Below are positions 6,981-14,112 of a DNA stretch of 41,123 bases, in pieces. The notes under the pieces were generated by a model that saw nothing but the letters and a program-made list of their open reading frames with translations, had not been told where the DNA came from and made no database searches. How positions within the stretch are numbered: the stretch's first letter is position 1; every line of letters begins with the position of its first letter. The position numbers and the translations under genes are program-made. This stretch comes from a virus, in the IMG/VR virus record IMGVR_UViG_3300048930_001422, positions 1 through 41,123 of that record; one strand, 5' to 3'.

Positions 6981-7538
6981 ATGATGACGCTGCCGGATTC
7001 GCCTCCCACGCGCGCGCACGCTGGCGCGACATGGACCTGGACCTTTCAGCATCCCGCTGAACGGCCCGCGCCCACGTGGGCGGTGGCGTTCGCGATCGTC
7101 GGCAAGTCGCAGCTCGAGTGGAACCCCGCGTGGGTCACGGTGAGTGGGCAGATCTCGACCATCGCGATTCCCTACAACGCCACCGATGGGCTTGATGGTG
7201 GCACCTACGACGTCACCCAGATCGAGACGAGCAGCACCGAACGGGTCATGACCACGCTGGCCCCGATCGCTGTGCTCGCCAACCCGCTCAATGCCCAGCC
7301 TGGCAGCACTCGCGCGGCTCGGCTGGAGACCCTCATCGGCATCTGCGATGCGTTGCTCGAAGGACGCGCGACAGATGGCATGATGAGTTTCATGGTATTC
7401 GGCCGGCAGATGATGAGCTTCACGCTGGCGGAGATCCGCGGGCTTCGGAAGGGCTGGGTCGATGAGCTCCGTGCGGTCCGGCGGAAGCGAGGCGGCTTCG
7501 GTCGCGCAATTCACTACCGCTTCGGGCGGACCTCGTGA
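6981..7538 (+). CDS. Head-tail joining protein, gpW-like, with an N-terminal beta domain
   Basis: 185 residues from the ATG at 6981; an in-frame GTG at 6972 and an ATG at 6984 are alternatives, and no clear ribosome site distinguishes them. The C-terminal 75 residues (RLETLIGICDALLEG, then FGRQMMSFTLAEIRGLRKGW, then a basic tail) match the helix-hairpin-helix plan of lambda gpW, the 68-residue head-completion protein that sits between portal and tail. The N-terminal 105 residues are beta-rich (GATWTWTFQH, LEWNPAWVTV, STIAIPYNATDGLDGGTYDV) and have no gpW counterpart. Position between terminase and portal equals W in lambda. The fusion is unusual. The stop overlaps the portal GTG. Confidence 0.65.
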   Translation: MMTLPDSPPTRAHAGATWTWTFQHPAERPAPTWAVAFAIVGKSQLEWNPAWVTVSGQISTIAIPYNATDGLDGGTYDVTQIETSSTERVMTTLAPIAVLANPLNAQPGSTRAARLETLIGICDALLEGRATDGMMSFMVFGRQMMSFTLAEIRGLRKGWVDELRAVRRKRGGFGRAIHYRFGRTS

Positions 7539-9088
7539 TCACGCTCCAGCTCCCCAACCGCCGAGCCCCCCGCCCCACCCCGAAGCCGAAGCGCCGAAAG
7601 GCCAGTGCCGTCTACGCCGGCGCCGGGAACAACCGGTATACCAGCGACTGGATTTCGGTGTTGCTCTCGGCCGATCGGGAGACGCGCTCCTCCCTGCGCA
7701 CCCTGCGTGGCCGCTCACGCCAGTTCTCGCGCGACAACGCGCACGTCGCCGGGCTGATCCGCTCCTTCGCCGACAACATCATCGGGCCGGATGGTATCGG
7801 TGTCGCGCCGAAGATGCGCGGCCTCGATGGGCAGCTGCTCAAGCCGTTCAACGATGCCGCCTTCCTCGGGTTCCAACGTTGGGCGGAAGCGGACACCTGC
7901 AGTGCCGATGGCCAGAACTGCTGGTCCGAGTTCCAGCGGCTGGCCCTCTCGACCTGGTTCACCGACGGCGAGTGCTTCGTGCAGCGCCTGGCGGGCTTCG
8001 ACAACGACTGGGGCTACTCGCTCCGCATCATCGACGCGGACTTGCTCGACGAGTCCTACAACGTCGATGCCGCCCCGGGCCAGCGACAGATCACCCAGGG
8101 CATCGAGATCGACGCCTTCGGCCGCCCGGTGGTCTACTGGTTCTGGGATGGGCACCCGTCGGAAAAGATGGGACGCAAGCGCGTGCCGATCGCCGCCTCG
8201 GAGATCGTGCACCTCTTCGTGCAGCTGCGCGCCGGGCAGCGCCGTGGCGTGCCGATGCTCACGCCGGTCCTGATCGCCCTCAACCTCCTTGACGGCTACA
8301 CCGAAGCGGAGATCATGGCGGCGCGCCTCGCGGCCGCGCAGTCGGGCTATTTCCAGGTCACGGGCGAGAACATCGACAAGGCGGCCAGCGCCGACGGCGA
8401 AGACGACGAGGACGATCCGTCGCTGCCGATGGAGATCGAGGTCGAGGCCGGGGTGCACCGGAAGATCCCCGATGGATGGGAGTTCAAGCCGGTCTCGCCG
8501 GACCACCCGAACGGCAACTTCGTCGAGTTCCAGATGGCGATGCTCCGCATGGTCTCCTGCGGTGTCGGCGTCTCGGCGATCACGGCCTCCCATGACCTCT
8601 CGGACACCAGCTACAGCTCCGGCCGCATCGGCCTGCAGGCCGAGCGCGATGCCTTCAAGGCCGTGCAGAACTGGTTCGGTCGACGGCTCGTCACCCCGGT
8701 GTACCGCGACGTCCTGCGCTACGGCAGCTACGCGGGCCTCATCCGCCTCCCGACCCCTGAGCCGACGAAGTGGCAGGACGTCACGCTCGAGCCGCGCGGA
8801 TGGCCGTGGATTGATCCCAAGAACGACGCCGACACCACGAACAAGCGCCTCGCCGGCCTGATCACGTCGCCACAGCGAGTCTGCGCGGCCGAAGGCGTGG
8901 ACGTCGAGGATGTGCTCGATGATTGGGAGGAGTTCGGCAAGATGCTCGCCGCCCGTGGCCTCTCCGCCCCGAACTACGTCGGCGGGTCCCCGCCATCGCA
9001 TGAAGCGTCCGCGGAGCCGGCACCCGGGAGGCAGAAGTCCGCGGCGGCTCGGCTTGCCCTGCTCAACACTCAGGAGGCAACCGCATGA
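7535..9088 (+). CDS. Portal protein, lambda gpB family
   Basis: 517 residues from a GTG overlapping the upstream stop; length and order (terminase, W-like, portal, protease) match lambda B. Typical landmarks are SRQFSRDNAHVAGLIRSFAD (residues 61-80), the NIIGPDGIG segment, the DGECFVQRL strand, the long stem/crown helices around YTEAEIMAARLAAAQSGYF and the PTKWQDVTLEPRGWPWIDP block near residue 415. An acidic loop with a DGEDDEDD run follows the stem region. Twelve copies form the channel for DNA entry and exit and the seat for the head-tail joining proteins. The C-terminus is Ala/Pro-rich and likely flexible. Confidence 0.93.
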   Translation: MITLQLPNRRAPRPTPKPKRRKASAVYAGAGNNRYTSDWISVLLSADRETRSSLRTLRGRSRQFSRDNAHVAGLIRSFADNIIGPDGIGVAPKMRGLDGQLLKPFNDAAFLGFQRWAEADTCSADGQNCWSEFQRLALSTWFTDGECFVQRLAGFDNDWGYSLRIIDADLLDESYNVDAAPGQRQITQGIEIDAFGRPVVYWFWDGHPSEKMGRKRVPIAASEIVHLFVQLRAGQRRGVPMLTPVLIALNLLDGYTEAEIMAARLAAAQSGYFQVTGENIDKAASADGEDDEDDPSLPMEIEVEAGVHRKIPDGWEFKPVSPDHPNGNFVEFQMAMLRMVSCGVGVSAITASHDLSDTSYSSGRIGLQAERDAFKAVQNWFGRRLVTPVYRDVLRYGSYAGLIRLPTPEPTKWQDVTLEPRGWPWIDPKNDADTTNKRLAGLITSPQRVCAAEGVDVEDVLDDWEEFGKMLAARGLSAPNYVGGSPPSHEASAEPAPGRQKSAAARLALLNTQEATA

Positions 9089-11565
9089 AGAGCGGATCCC
9101 CGCACGTCATCCAGGCGGCCCTCGGTACGGTGTGGGCCCTGCAGCCGCAGCGGCTTGCCGCCGTGGCGCAGGTGCTCGCCCGCTGGGCCAGTGGTGAGAA
9201 GCTCTCGGCGACCGAGATCCAGGCGCGCATCGGCGATGGCAAGGGCGCGCCGCAGCAGGGCGCAGGTGTGGCCGTGCTCCCGCTCTACGGCATCATCGGC
9301 CACCGCATGAACCAGGTGCAGGACATCAGCGGGCCCGGCGGCACGTCGACCGAACAGTTCGGACAGTGGTTCGATGCCGCGCTGCACGACCCGGCGATCG
9401 GCGCCATCGTGCTCGACATCGATTCGCCTGGCGGATCCGTGTCGGGCGTGCCCGAGCTGGCGGCGAAGATCTTCGCCGCACGTGGGCAGAAGCCGATCAT
9501 CGCGATCGCGAACTCGCTTGCTGCCAGCGCGGCCTACTGGATCGGAACGGCCGCGGAAGAGTTCTGGTGCACCCCATCGGGCGACGTCGGCTCGATCGGC
9601 GTTTACACGATGCACCAGGACTTCTCCGCCTACTTCGCCGACGTGGGCATCACCAACACACTCGTCAGCGCCGGGAAGTTCAAGGTCGAAGGCAATCCGT
9701 ACGAGCCACTCGACGAGGAAGCGCGCGCCGCGTTGCAGGAGCGCATCGACGAGATCTACGCCGACTTCACCAAGGCCGTGGCACTGCATCGAGGTGTTAC
9801 GGCGGCCGATGTGCGCAACGGCTTTGGGGAAGGCCGGGTGGTGTCGGCGGTCCGCGCGAAACGTCTCGGCATGATCGACAAGGTCGGCACCCTCGACACC
9901 CTCCTGAGCAAGCTCAGCGCAGGCGGCTCGCGTAGCCGGCTCAAGGCCGCCGATCTCGCCCCGTCGCCGCAGCTCAGCGCCGGCGCCGAGCCCGGCGTGA
10001 TCGTCGAGCTCTCCGATCACCCCATGGTCCTCGGCTATGTCGAAGCGGCGATCGACGCCGACGAGGCAGCGATCGAGGCCGCCACCGCGGCGAGCGGCAT
10101 GCTCGACCCGGCGTATCTGGCAGCGAAGATCGCTGCCGCCCATCCATCGCAGGGCCGAGCGGGCGTGGCCGCCGGACCTGTCGTGTTTCCCATCCACGGG
10201 GCCGACGAGGCCAAGGAGTTCGCGATGTCCGACAAGGGCACGCCGGTCGCGGAAGCGGCTGCGCAGGCGGCACTCGCCGCCGCCGAGAAGGAGAATGAGC
10301 GCGTTGCCGCGCTGGGCGCGCTCGCCGCCGACGAGGGCGTGAGTGTCAGCGTCCTGAACGGCTGGGTCAGCAACAAGATGTCGGTAGAGCAGGCCATGAA
10401 GGGGCTCCTGGCGGACAAGAAGGCCGCCCGTGCCGGCGCACCGGTCATCCGGCACAACGTCGACCCGCTCGACGGCGGCGACAACGGCACCAAGGCGGGC
10501 CCGTTCCGCACGCTCGCCGACAACCTGCAGCACATCCGGTACGCTGGCGAGGGACATGTCACGCCGCAGCTCGCGAGCCTCATGACCATGCGGGCCGCCG
10601 TGACCGGCGCCTCTGCGACTGTGGGGGCCGACGGTGGCTTCCTGATCCAGCAGGATCACGCGATCGGGCTGCTCGAGTCCGCGTTCAAGGCCGGCGAGAT
10701 CCTCAGCCGGTGCGACACCACCGAGCTGACTGGCAATTCGGATGGGCTCGAGGTCGTGTACCTCGATGAAGTGTCGCGCGAGAACGGATCCCGCTGGGGC
10801 GGCGTGCAGGTCTTCCGCGTCGGCGAGGCCCCGGAGTCCGTCACCAGCGGCAAGGCGCAGTTGGGTCGATGGGAGCGCCGGGTGGAGGACATCGAGGGCG
10901 TTGCCTTCATGACCGAGCGCCTGCTGGCCGATGCACCGGCGATGGCCGACGTCTTCTCGAAGGGGTTCACGGAGGAATTCAAGTTCGTCGTGGAGAACGA
11001 ATGCTTCCGCGGGACCGGGGTCGGCCAGGGCTTGGGGATCTTCACGCTCGGCGATGGCGTGCCGACGGTCGCCGCCGCGAAGGCCAGCGGCCAGCCGGCC
11101 GACACCGTCGTCTACGAGAACATCCAGAAGATGTGGCAGTCGGTGCTGCCGAGCGCCCGCGCGCGTGGAGCGTGGTTCATCAACACCGAGGTCGAGGAGC
11201 AGCTCGACGGGATGATGATCGGTACCGGAACCTCCGGCCAGCTGGTCTACATGCCCCCGGGCGGCATCTCCGGCTCGCCGTACGGCTTCATCAAGGGGCG
11301 CCCGGTCATCGTCACCGAGTACTCGTCCGGCCTCGGCGATCTCGGCGACATCTGCTTCGCGGACTGGAGCGCCTACAAGCTCGTGACGAAGGGCGGCGTG
11401 GAGGCCGCAGACTCGATGCACGTCCGCTTCATCCAGCGCGAGCGGACGTTCCGCTGGACCACGCGCGTCAACGGCGCGCCGAAGGACAAGCAGGCGATCA
11501 AGCCGTTCAAGGCCACCAACGCGAGCCTCCGTCTCACGAACTTCGCGACCCTCGCGGCGCGCTGA
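9085..11565 (+). CDS. Prohead protease-scaffold-major capsid polyprotein
   Basis: A single 826-residue reading frame. Residues 60-290 are an S49/SppA-type protease: DIDSPGGSVSG (111-121), Ser148 in NSLAASAAYW as nucleophile and Lys198/Lys200 in SAGKFKVEGNPYEPL as general base. Residues 290-380 are a variable linker. From Met381, residues to about 485 are Ala/Glu-rich and scaffold-like (an HK97 delta-domain analogue), and the rest is an HK97-fold capsid protein (GGFLIQQD, YLDEVSRENGSRWGG, PYGFIKGRPVIVTEY, then the C-terminal P-loop). In lambda the protease (C), the scaffold (Nu3, an internal start) and the capsid (E) are encoded separately from one another or nested. Here capsid is fused in frame. 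A ribosome site before Met381 suggests that capsid is also made alone. Confidence 0.9.
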   Translation: MKSGSPHVIQAALGTVWALQPQRLAAVAQVLARWASGEKLSATEIQARIGDGKGAPQQGAGVAVLPLYGIIGHRMNQVQDISGPGGTSTEQFGQWFDAALHDPAIGAIVLDIDSPGGSVSGVPELAAKIFAARGQKPIIAIANSLAASAAYWIGTAAEEFWCTPSGDVGSIGVYTMHQDFSAYFADVGITNTLVSAGKFKVEGNPYEPLDEEARAALQERIDEIYADFTKAVALHRGVTAADVRNGFGEGRVVSAVRAKRLGMIDKVGTLDTLLSKLSAGGSRSRLKAADLAPSPQLSAGAEPGVIVELSDHPMVLGYVEAAIDADEAAIEAATAASGMLDPAYLAAKIAAAHPSQGRAGVAAGPVVFPIHGADEAKEFAMSDKGTPVAEAAAQAALAAAEKENERVAALGALAADEGVSVSVLNGWVSNKMSVEQAMKGLLADKKAARAGAPVIRHNVDPLDGGDNGTKAGPFRTLADNLQHIRYAGEGHVTPQLASLMTMRAAVTGASATVGADGGFLIQQDHAIGLLESAFKAGEILSRCDTTELTGNSDGLEVVYLDEVSRENGSRWGGVQVFRVGEAPESVTSGKAQLGRWERRVEDIEGVAFMTERLLADAPAMADVFSKGFTEEFKFVVENECFRGTGVGQGLGIFTLGDGVPTVAAAKASGQPADTVVYENIQKMWQSVLPSARARGAWFINTEVEEQLDGMMIGTGTSGQLVYMPPGGISGSPYGFIKGRPVIVTEYSSGLGDLGDICFADWSAYKLVTKGGVEAADSMHVRFIQRERTFRWTTRVNGAPKDKQAIKPFKATNASLRLTNFATLAAR
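10213..10227 (+). promoter_or_regulatory. Internal ribosome binding site and start codon in the capsid polyprotein
   Basis: AAGGAG occurs at 10213-10218, and an in-frame ATG follows at 10225-10227 after a 6-base spacer. Translation from here gives a 446-residue scaffold plus capsid protein (MSDKGTPVAEAA and onward) without the protease. Domain content changes exactly at this point, from a variable linker to a new Ala/Glu-rich domain. This is the same arrangement as the nested Nu3 start inside lambda C. Use of the site is inferred from spacing and domain boundary, not shown. Confidence 0.65.
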
Positions 11566-11578
11566 TCCTCACCCAGGG

Positions 11579-11602
11579 GGTGACGTCCATGGTGGCGTCA
11601 CC
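11579..11602 (+). other. Hairpin just after the capsid gene
   Basis: A 7-bp perfect stem, GGTGACG (11579-11585) with CGTCACC (11596-11602), closes a 10-base loop that could add a wobble and one more pair. It lies 13 bases after the capsid stop and ends 21 bases before the next ATG. No T-run follows, so it is not a classic intrinsic terminator. A partial attenuator or mRNA 3'-end stabiliser lowering or protecting expression around the capsid gene is possible. Confidence 0.4.
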
Positions 11603-11623
11603 TCCGCAGCTGGAGAACTGACC

Positions 11624-12121
11624 ATGCGCAGCAACTTCCTCGAGGGAGCGGACATCGTCTCGGCGTTCGTCCCCGTCGACATGCAGACGGCAGCCAACAA
11701 CGGAGACTGGGTCAACCTGTCCCGCTGGGGCCGCTGTGTGGCCGTCCTCTTCAAGGCGGCCGGTACCGCGGGCGATGACCCGGTCTTCACGCTGAAGCAG
11801 GCGACCAACGCCGCCGGCGACAACCCGAAGGACCTGAAGTTCACGACCATCTGGAAGAAGGTCGGCACGCAGACCGCGATCGATGCCTTCACCAAGACGG
11901 CGCAGACACTCGCCGCGACCCACACGGACCTCGTGTCCGCGGAGGCGCAGGGGATCTTCGCCGTCGAGATCCAGGCGGCCGATCTCGATTCCGCCGGTGG
12001 CTTCACCCACATGCAGCTCTCGGTCCCGGACGTGGGCGGCAATGCCCAGCTCGGCTGCGGCTTCTACATCATGCTCGATCCGCTCTACGGCGGCGTCTCG
12101 ACGCCATCGGCGATCGAGTAA
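11624..12121 (+). CDS. Capsid-proximal hypothetical protein, possible head accessory protein
   Basis: A 165-residue soluble protein without membrane segments or cysteine pairs, preceded by TGGAGAACTGACC as a ribosome site. Strands such as WVNLSRWGRCVAVLFKAAGTAG and GIFAVEIQAADLDSAGGFTHMQLSVPDV suggest a beta-rich fold. Genes of this size directly after the major capsid often encode decoration or head-stabilising proteins, which in lambda is gpD (placed before E). The family resembles unnamed phage proteins that follow capsid genes, but I cannot name it. A head accessory role is inference from position. Confidence 0.5.
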   Translation: MRSNFLEGADIVSAFVPVDMQTAANNGDWVNLSRWGRCVAVLFKAAGTAGDDPVFTLKQATNAAGDNPKDLKFTTIWKKVGTQTAIDAFTKTAQTLAATHTDLVSAEAQGIFAVEIQAADLDSAGGFTHMQLSVPDVGGNAQLGCGFYIMLDPLYGGVSTPSAIE

Positions 12122-12209
12122 TCCACTCGGCGGGGGCTCCGGCCCCTGCCCTACCGGGCGCCTCGTGCGACAGCGCGGCCTACGGGTCGGGGCGCCCAGG
12201 AGCTGAACG
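12122..12209 (+). other. Short intergenic region with two weak inverted repeats
   Basis: This 88-base gap holds a small hairpin (GGGGC-TCCG-GCCCC, 12133-12146) and a wider 7-bp inverted repeat, GGGCGCC (12156-12162) with GGCGCCC (12191-12197). The second arm directly precedes the AGGAG ribosome site of the next gene, so folding could hide that site. No T-run follows either structure. The repeats may be chance events in GC-rich DNA. Confidence 0.3.
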
Positions 12210-12932
12210 ATGGGACGGTTCAAGACGCGGACGGATGGCAACATCCTTTCCATCATCGACCTGGTCACCAACCAGTCCATGTACCCCTACGCGCCGGTGT
12301 TCGTGCGCGAGGACTTCCTCGGGCAGGCGCTCGACACGACCAACGGACCCTTCGCGTACCGCGACACCGGGGCCGCCACGGAAGCGATCGTCGCTGACGC
12401 GGCCAATGGCGTGCTGGCGCTGACCCTCACGTCGGCCAACGAAGCGCAGCTCGCCGGGATCGACCAGGCGGATCAGCTCACGTGGGTGCTCAACCAGAAC
12501 CTCGTGTTCGAGGCGCGGGTGCGGGCATCGGTGCTGCCCACCACCGGCACGGTGGTCTGCATCGGCCTGTGCGACAACCACAACGCAGCCGTCGACACGG
12601 TGGCGAAGTCGCTCTGGTTCCGTCTCGATGGCGCGACCGGCGGGTTGATCACGGTCGAGTCTGATGACGGGACCACCGAGACCACGAAGGTGAGCACCGG
12701 GGTCACGCTGACGACGGCGGACTGGGTCATCCTGCGGATCGATTGCAGCGACCCGACGTCGGTGAAGTTCTTCATCAACGGCGAGCAGGTGGCCGCGACG
12801 ACGACCTTCAACGCCAACGCGACGCCGACGGCCCCGCTCCAGATGGTGGCCCGGATCGGCAAGGAAGCGATCGGGACCAGTGTCGGCACCCTGCAGGTGG
12901 ACTACCTCCAGGCCTGGCAGAACCGGTCGTGA
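12210..12932 (+). CDS. Concanavalin/LamG-like jelly-roll protein, candidate head decoration
   Basis: 240 residues with the strand pattern of a laminin-G/concanavalin-like sandwich: FVREDFLGQALD, NGVLALTLTSANEAQLAG, LVFEARVRAS, KSLWFRLDG, DWVILRIDCSDPTSVKFFINGEQVAATTTF and a closing VDYLQAWQNR strand. The segment VKFFINGEQVAATT is a hallmark turn of such domains. These folds commonly bind glycans and occur as decoration proteins or on fibres. Placed between capsid and connector genes, a surface decoration able to attach to sugars or mucus is plausible but unproven. AGGAG at 12198-12202 supports the ATG start. Confidence 0.6.
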   Translation: MGRFKTRTDGNILSIIDLVTNQSMYPYAPVFVREDFLGQALDTTNGPFAYRDTGAATEAIVADAANGVLALTLTSANEAQLAGIDQADQLTWVLNQNLVFEARVRASVLPTTGTVVCIGLCDNHNAAVDTVAKSLWFRLDGATGGLITVESDDGTTETTKVSTGVTLTTADWVILRIDCSDPTSVKFFINGEQVAATTTFNANATPTAPLQMVARIGKEAIGTSVGTLQVDYLQAWQNRS

Positions 12933-13258
12933 CCCAGACGGCCACCTTGCGCGCGATGTGCCGTAGTCCCCTCGGAACCCAGTGCACGGGTCCTGAGGGG
13001 ATCCTCTGGGGCTTCTTCGATCGCGAGGACGCCGAGACCTCCGGTTTCACCGATCTCCCCCGCACCGTCTCCCGGCTCGATCGCATCACGGTGTTTCGGA
13101 TCCCGACGGCGGACCTGGGGGTGATCGCGCGCAATGCGCTCTTGGACTTTCCGGAGCAGCCCAACCACCCGCTGCCCACCACCTATCGCGTGCAGGAGCT
13201 GCGCGAGGATGAGGACGGCCTGGTCATGAAGCTCTACCTGGTGAAGGTGGTCACGTGA
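12929..13258 (+). CDS. Head-tail connector protein, gpFII-like
   Basis: A 109-residue protein from a GTG that overlaps the previous stop (GTGA). It is small, beta-rich and without membrane segments; ILWGFFDREDAETSGF, DRITVFRIPTADLGVIARNALL and the C-terminal GLVMKLYLVKVV strand recall small head-tail attachment proteins such as lambda FII, which fills this slot in gene order. The match is by size, fold impression and position. Its stop overlaps the next GTG, placing it firmly in the late operon. Confidence 0.5.
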   Translation: MTQTATLRAMCRSPLGTQCTGPEGILWGFFDREDAETSGFTDLPRTVSRLDRITVFRIPTADLGVIARNALLDFPEQPNHPLPTTYRVQELREDEDGLVMKLYLVKVVT

Positions 13259-13785
13259 TCGAGCCGGTGCGGATGCTCGCCGACGCCCTCGCGGACGCCG
13301 ATCACGGCGTTACCGCGCAGCTCGCGCTGTTGCATGACGGCGGCTACTTCGATGTGGGCGACGTGATACCCACGACGGTGGTGGTAGTGGACGAAACCCG
13401 GGATGCCGCGGCGGCGCTCGGGCGCGCCGGGGAGCGGAATGCCGAGTACATGGTGATGGTGATGCTCGTCGGCATCGACGTGGCGGACCCCAATGCCGCT
13501 GTCCAGCACCGGCAGTTCCTCGCCACGATGGGCGTTGCCGTCACAGCCACCAGTGATCAAGCGGCCGAACGGCTGCAGGACGTCGGGTACATCCTCCGCG
13601 CCGTCATGCGGTCGGTGCAGTGGTTTTTCCGTGATGCCGGTGAAGCCCACCGCGTCCGCAATGGTGTCCAGTTCATCGCCGCGACCTCTGCGTCGCTGGC
13701 GCATTTCCAACTGTCCTCGACCTCCGATCAGACCAGTGCCGGCTACAAGGTGCAGGCGGAGTTCGTCGACGCCCTTCCCGACTGA
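13255..13785 (+). CDS. Tail terminator / tail-completion protein candidate
   Basis: 176 residues from a GTG overlapping the upstream stop. The alpha/beta layout (helix to residue 15, then TAQLALL, IPTTVVVVDET, AEYMVMVMLVGIDV and a long helix) fits the compact fold shared by tail terminators of the lambda gpU type and by gpZ-like completion proteins. It lies two genes before the tail tube, where U-like proteins are expected. No catalytic motif is present. The assignment to terminator rather than another connector is inference from gene order. Confidence 0.5.
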   Translation: MIEPVRMLADALADADHGVTAQLALLHDGGYFDVGDVIPTTVVVVDETRDAAAALGRAGERNAEYMVMVMLVGIDVADPNAAVQHRQFLATMGVAVTATSDQAAERLQDVGYILRAVMRSVQWFFRDAGEAHRVRNGVQFIAATSASLAHFQLSSTSDQTSAGYKVQAEFVDALPD

Positions 13786-13797
13786 CGGAGGCACAAC

Positions 13798-14109
13798 ATG
13801 GCCGAAACGATCAACGGTGTTGAGGTGCCGCCCGAGGTGGAAGCGGCGGGCCGCGATGCCATTCATGCCTGGTGGACGGAGTACGACCAGACGTCCGCTG
13901 TGGCGGCCTTCAAGGCGAGCGGCCTGAAGGCGGACGAGATCACCCGCACTGGTGCCGGCGGCAAGATGCTGACCAGCGACGTGGAGCGGGCGCTGCATGC
14001 CAAGGCCCTCGCTGCGGCGGCGAAGGCGGCCGAAAGCGCACCCGCCGAGACGCCGGCGGTGCCGGCACCCAAGGCGGCGACGGCTGCCCCTGCCCCGACG
14101 GAGAGCTGA
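13798..14109 (+). CDS. Small protein with an E3-binding (PSBD)-like domain and Ala/Pro tail
   Basis: A 103-residue protein with a good GGAGG ribosome site at 13787-13791. Residues 34-69 read VAAFKASGLKADEITRTGAG, then GKMLTSDVERALHAK. This follows the peripheral subunit-binding domain of 2-oxo-acid dehydrogenase E2 proteins (small helix, Gly-Leu-x-Asp-hydrophobic-x-x-TG-x-GG-x-hydrophobic-x-x-DV). After it comes an Ala/Pro-rich tail (residues 70-103) like the swinging linkers of E2. In a tail-gene context the domain probably serves as a small protein-binding module next to the tail tube. The similarity is clear by eye; the partner is unknown. Confidence 0.55.
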   Translation: MAETINGVEVPPEVEAAGRDAIHAWWTEYDQTSAVAAFKASGLKADEITRTGAGGKMLTSDVERALHAKALAAAAKAAESAPAETPAVPAPKAATAAPAPTES

Positions 14110-14112
14110 GCC

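Noticed and set aside
9070-11421. A 783-codon open frame on the minus strand
   Set aside because: It lies wholly opposite the capsid polyprotein, has the odd Asp/Arg/His/Gly-rich make-up of antisense GC-rich codons, no ribosome site and no recognisable domain.
12133-12146. Intrinsic terminator after the capsid-proximal gene
   Set aside because: The stem is only 5 bp and no T-run follows; in this base composition such stems arise by chance.
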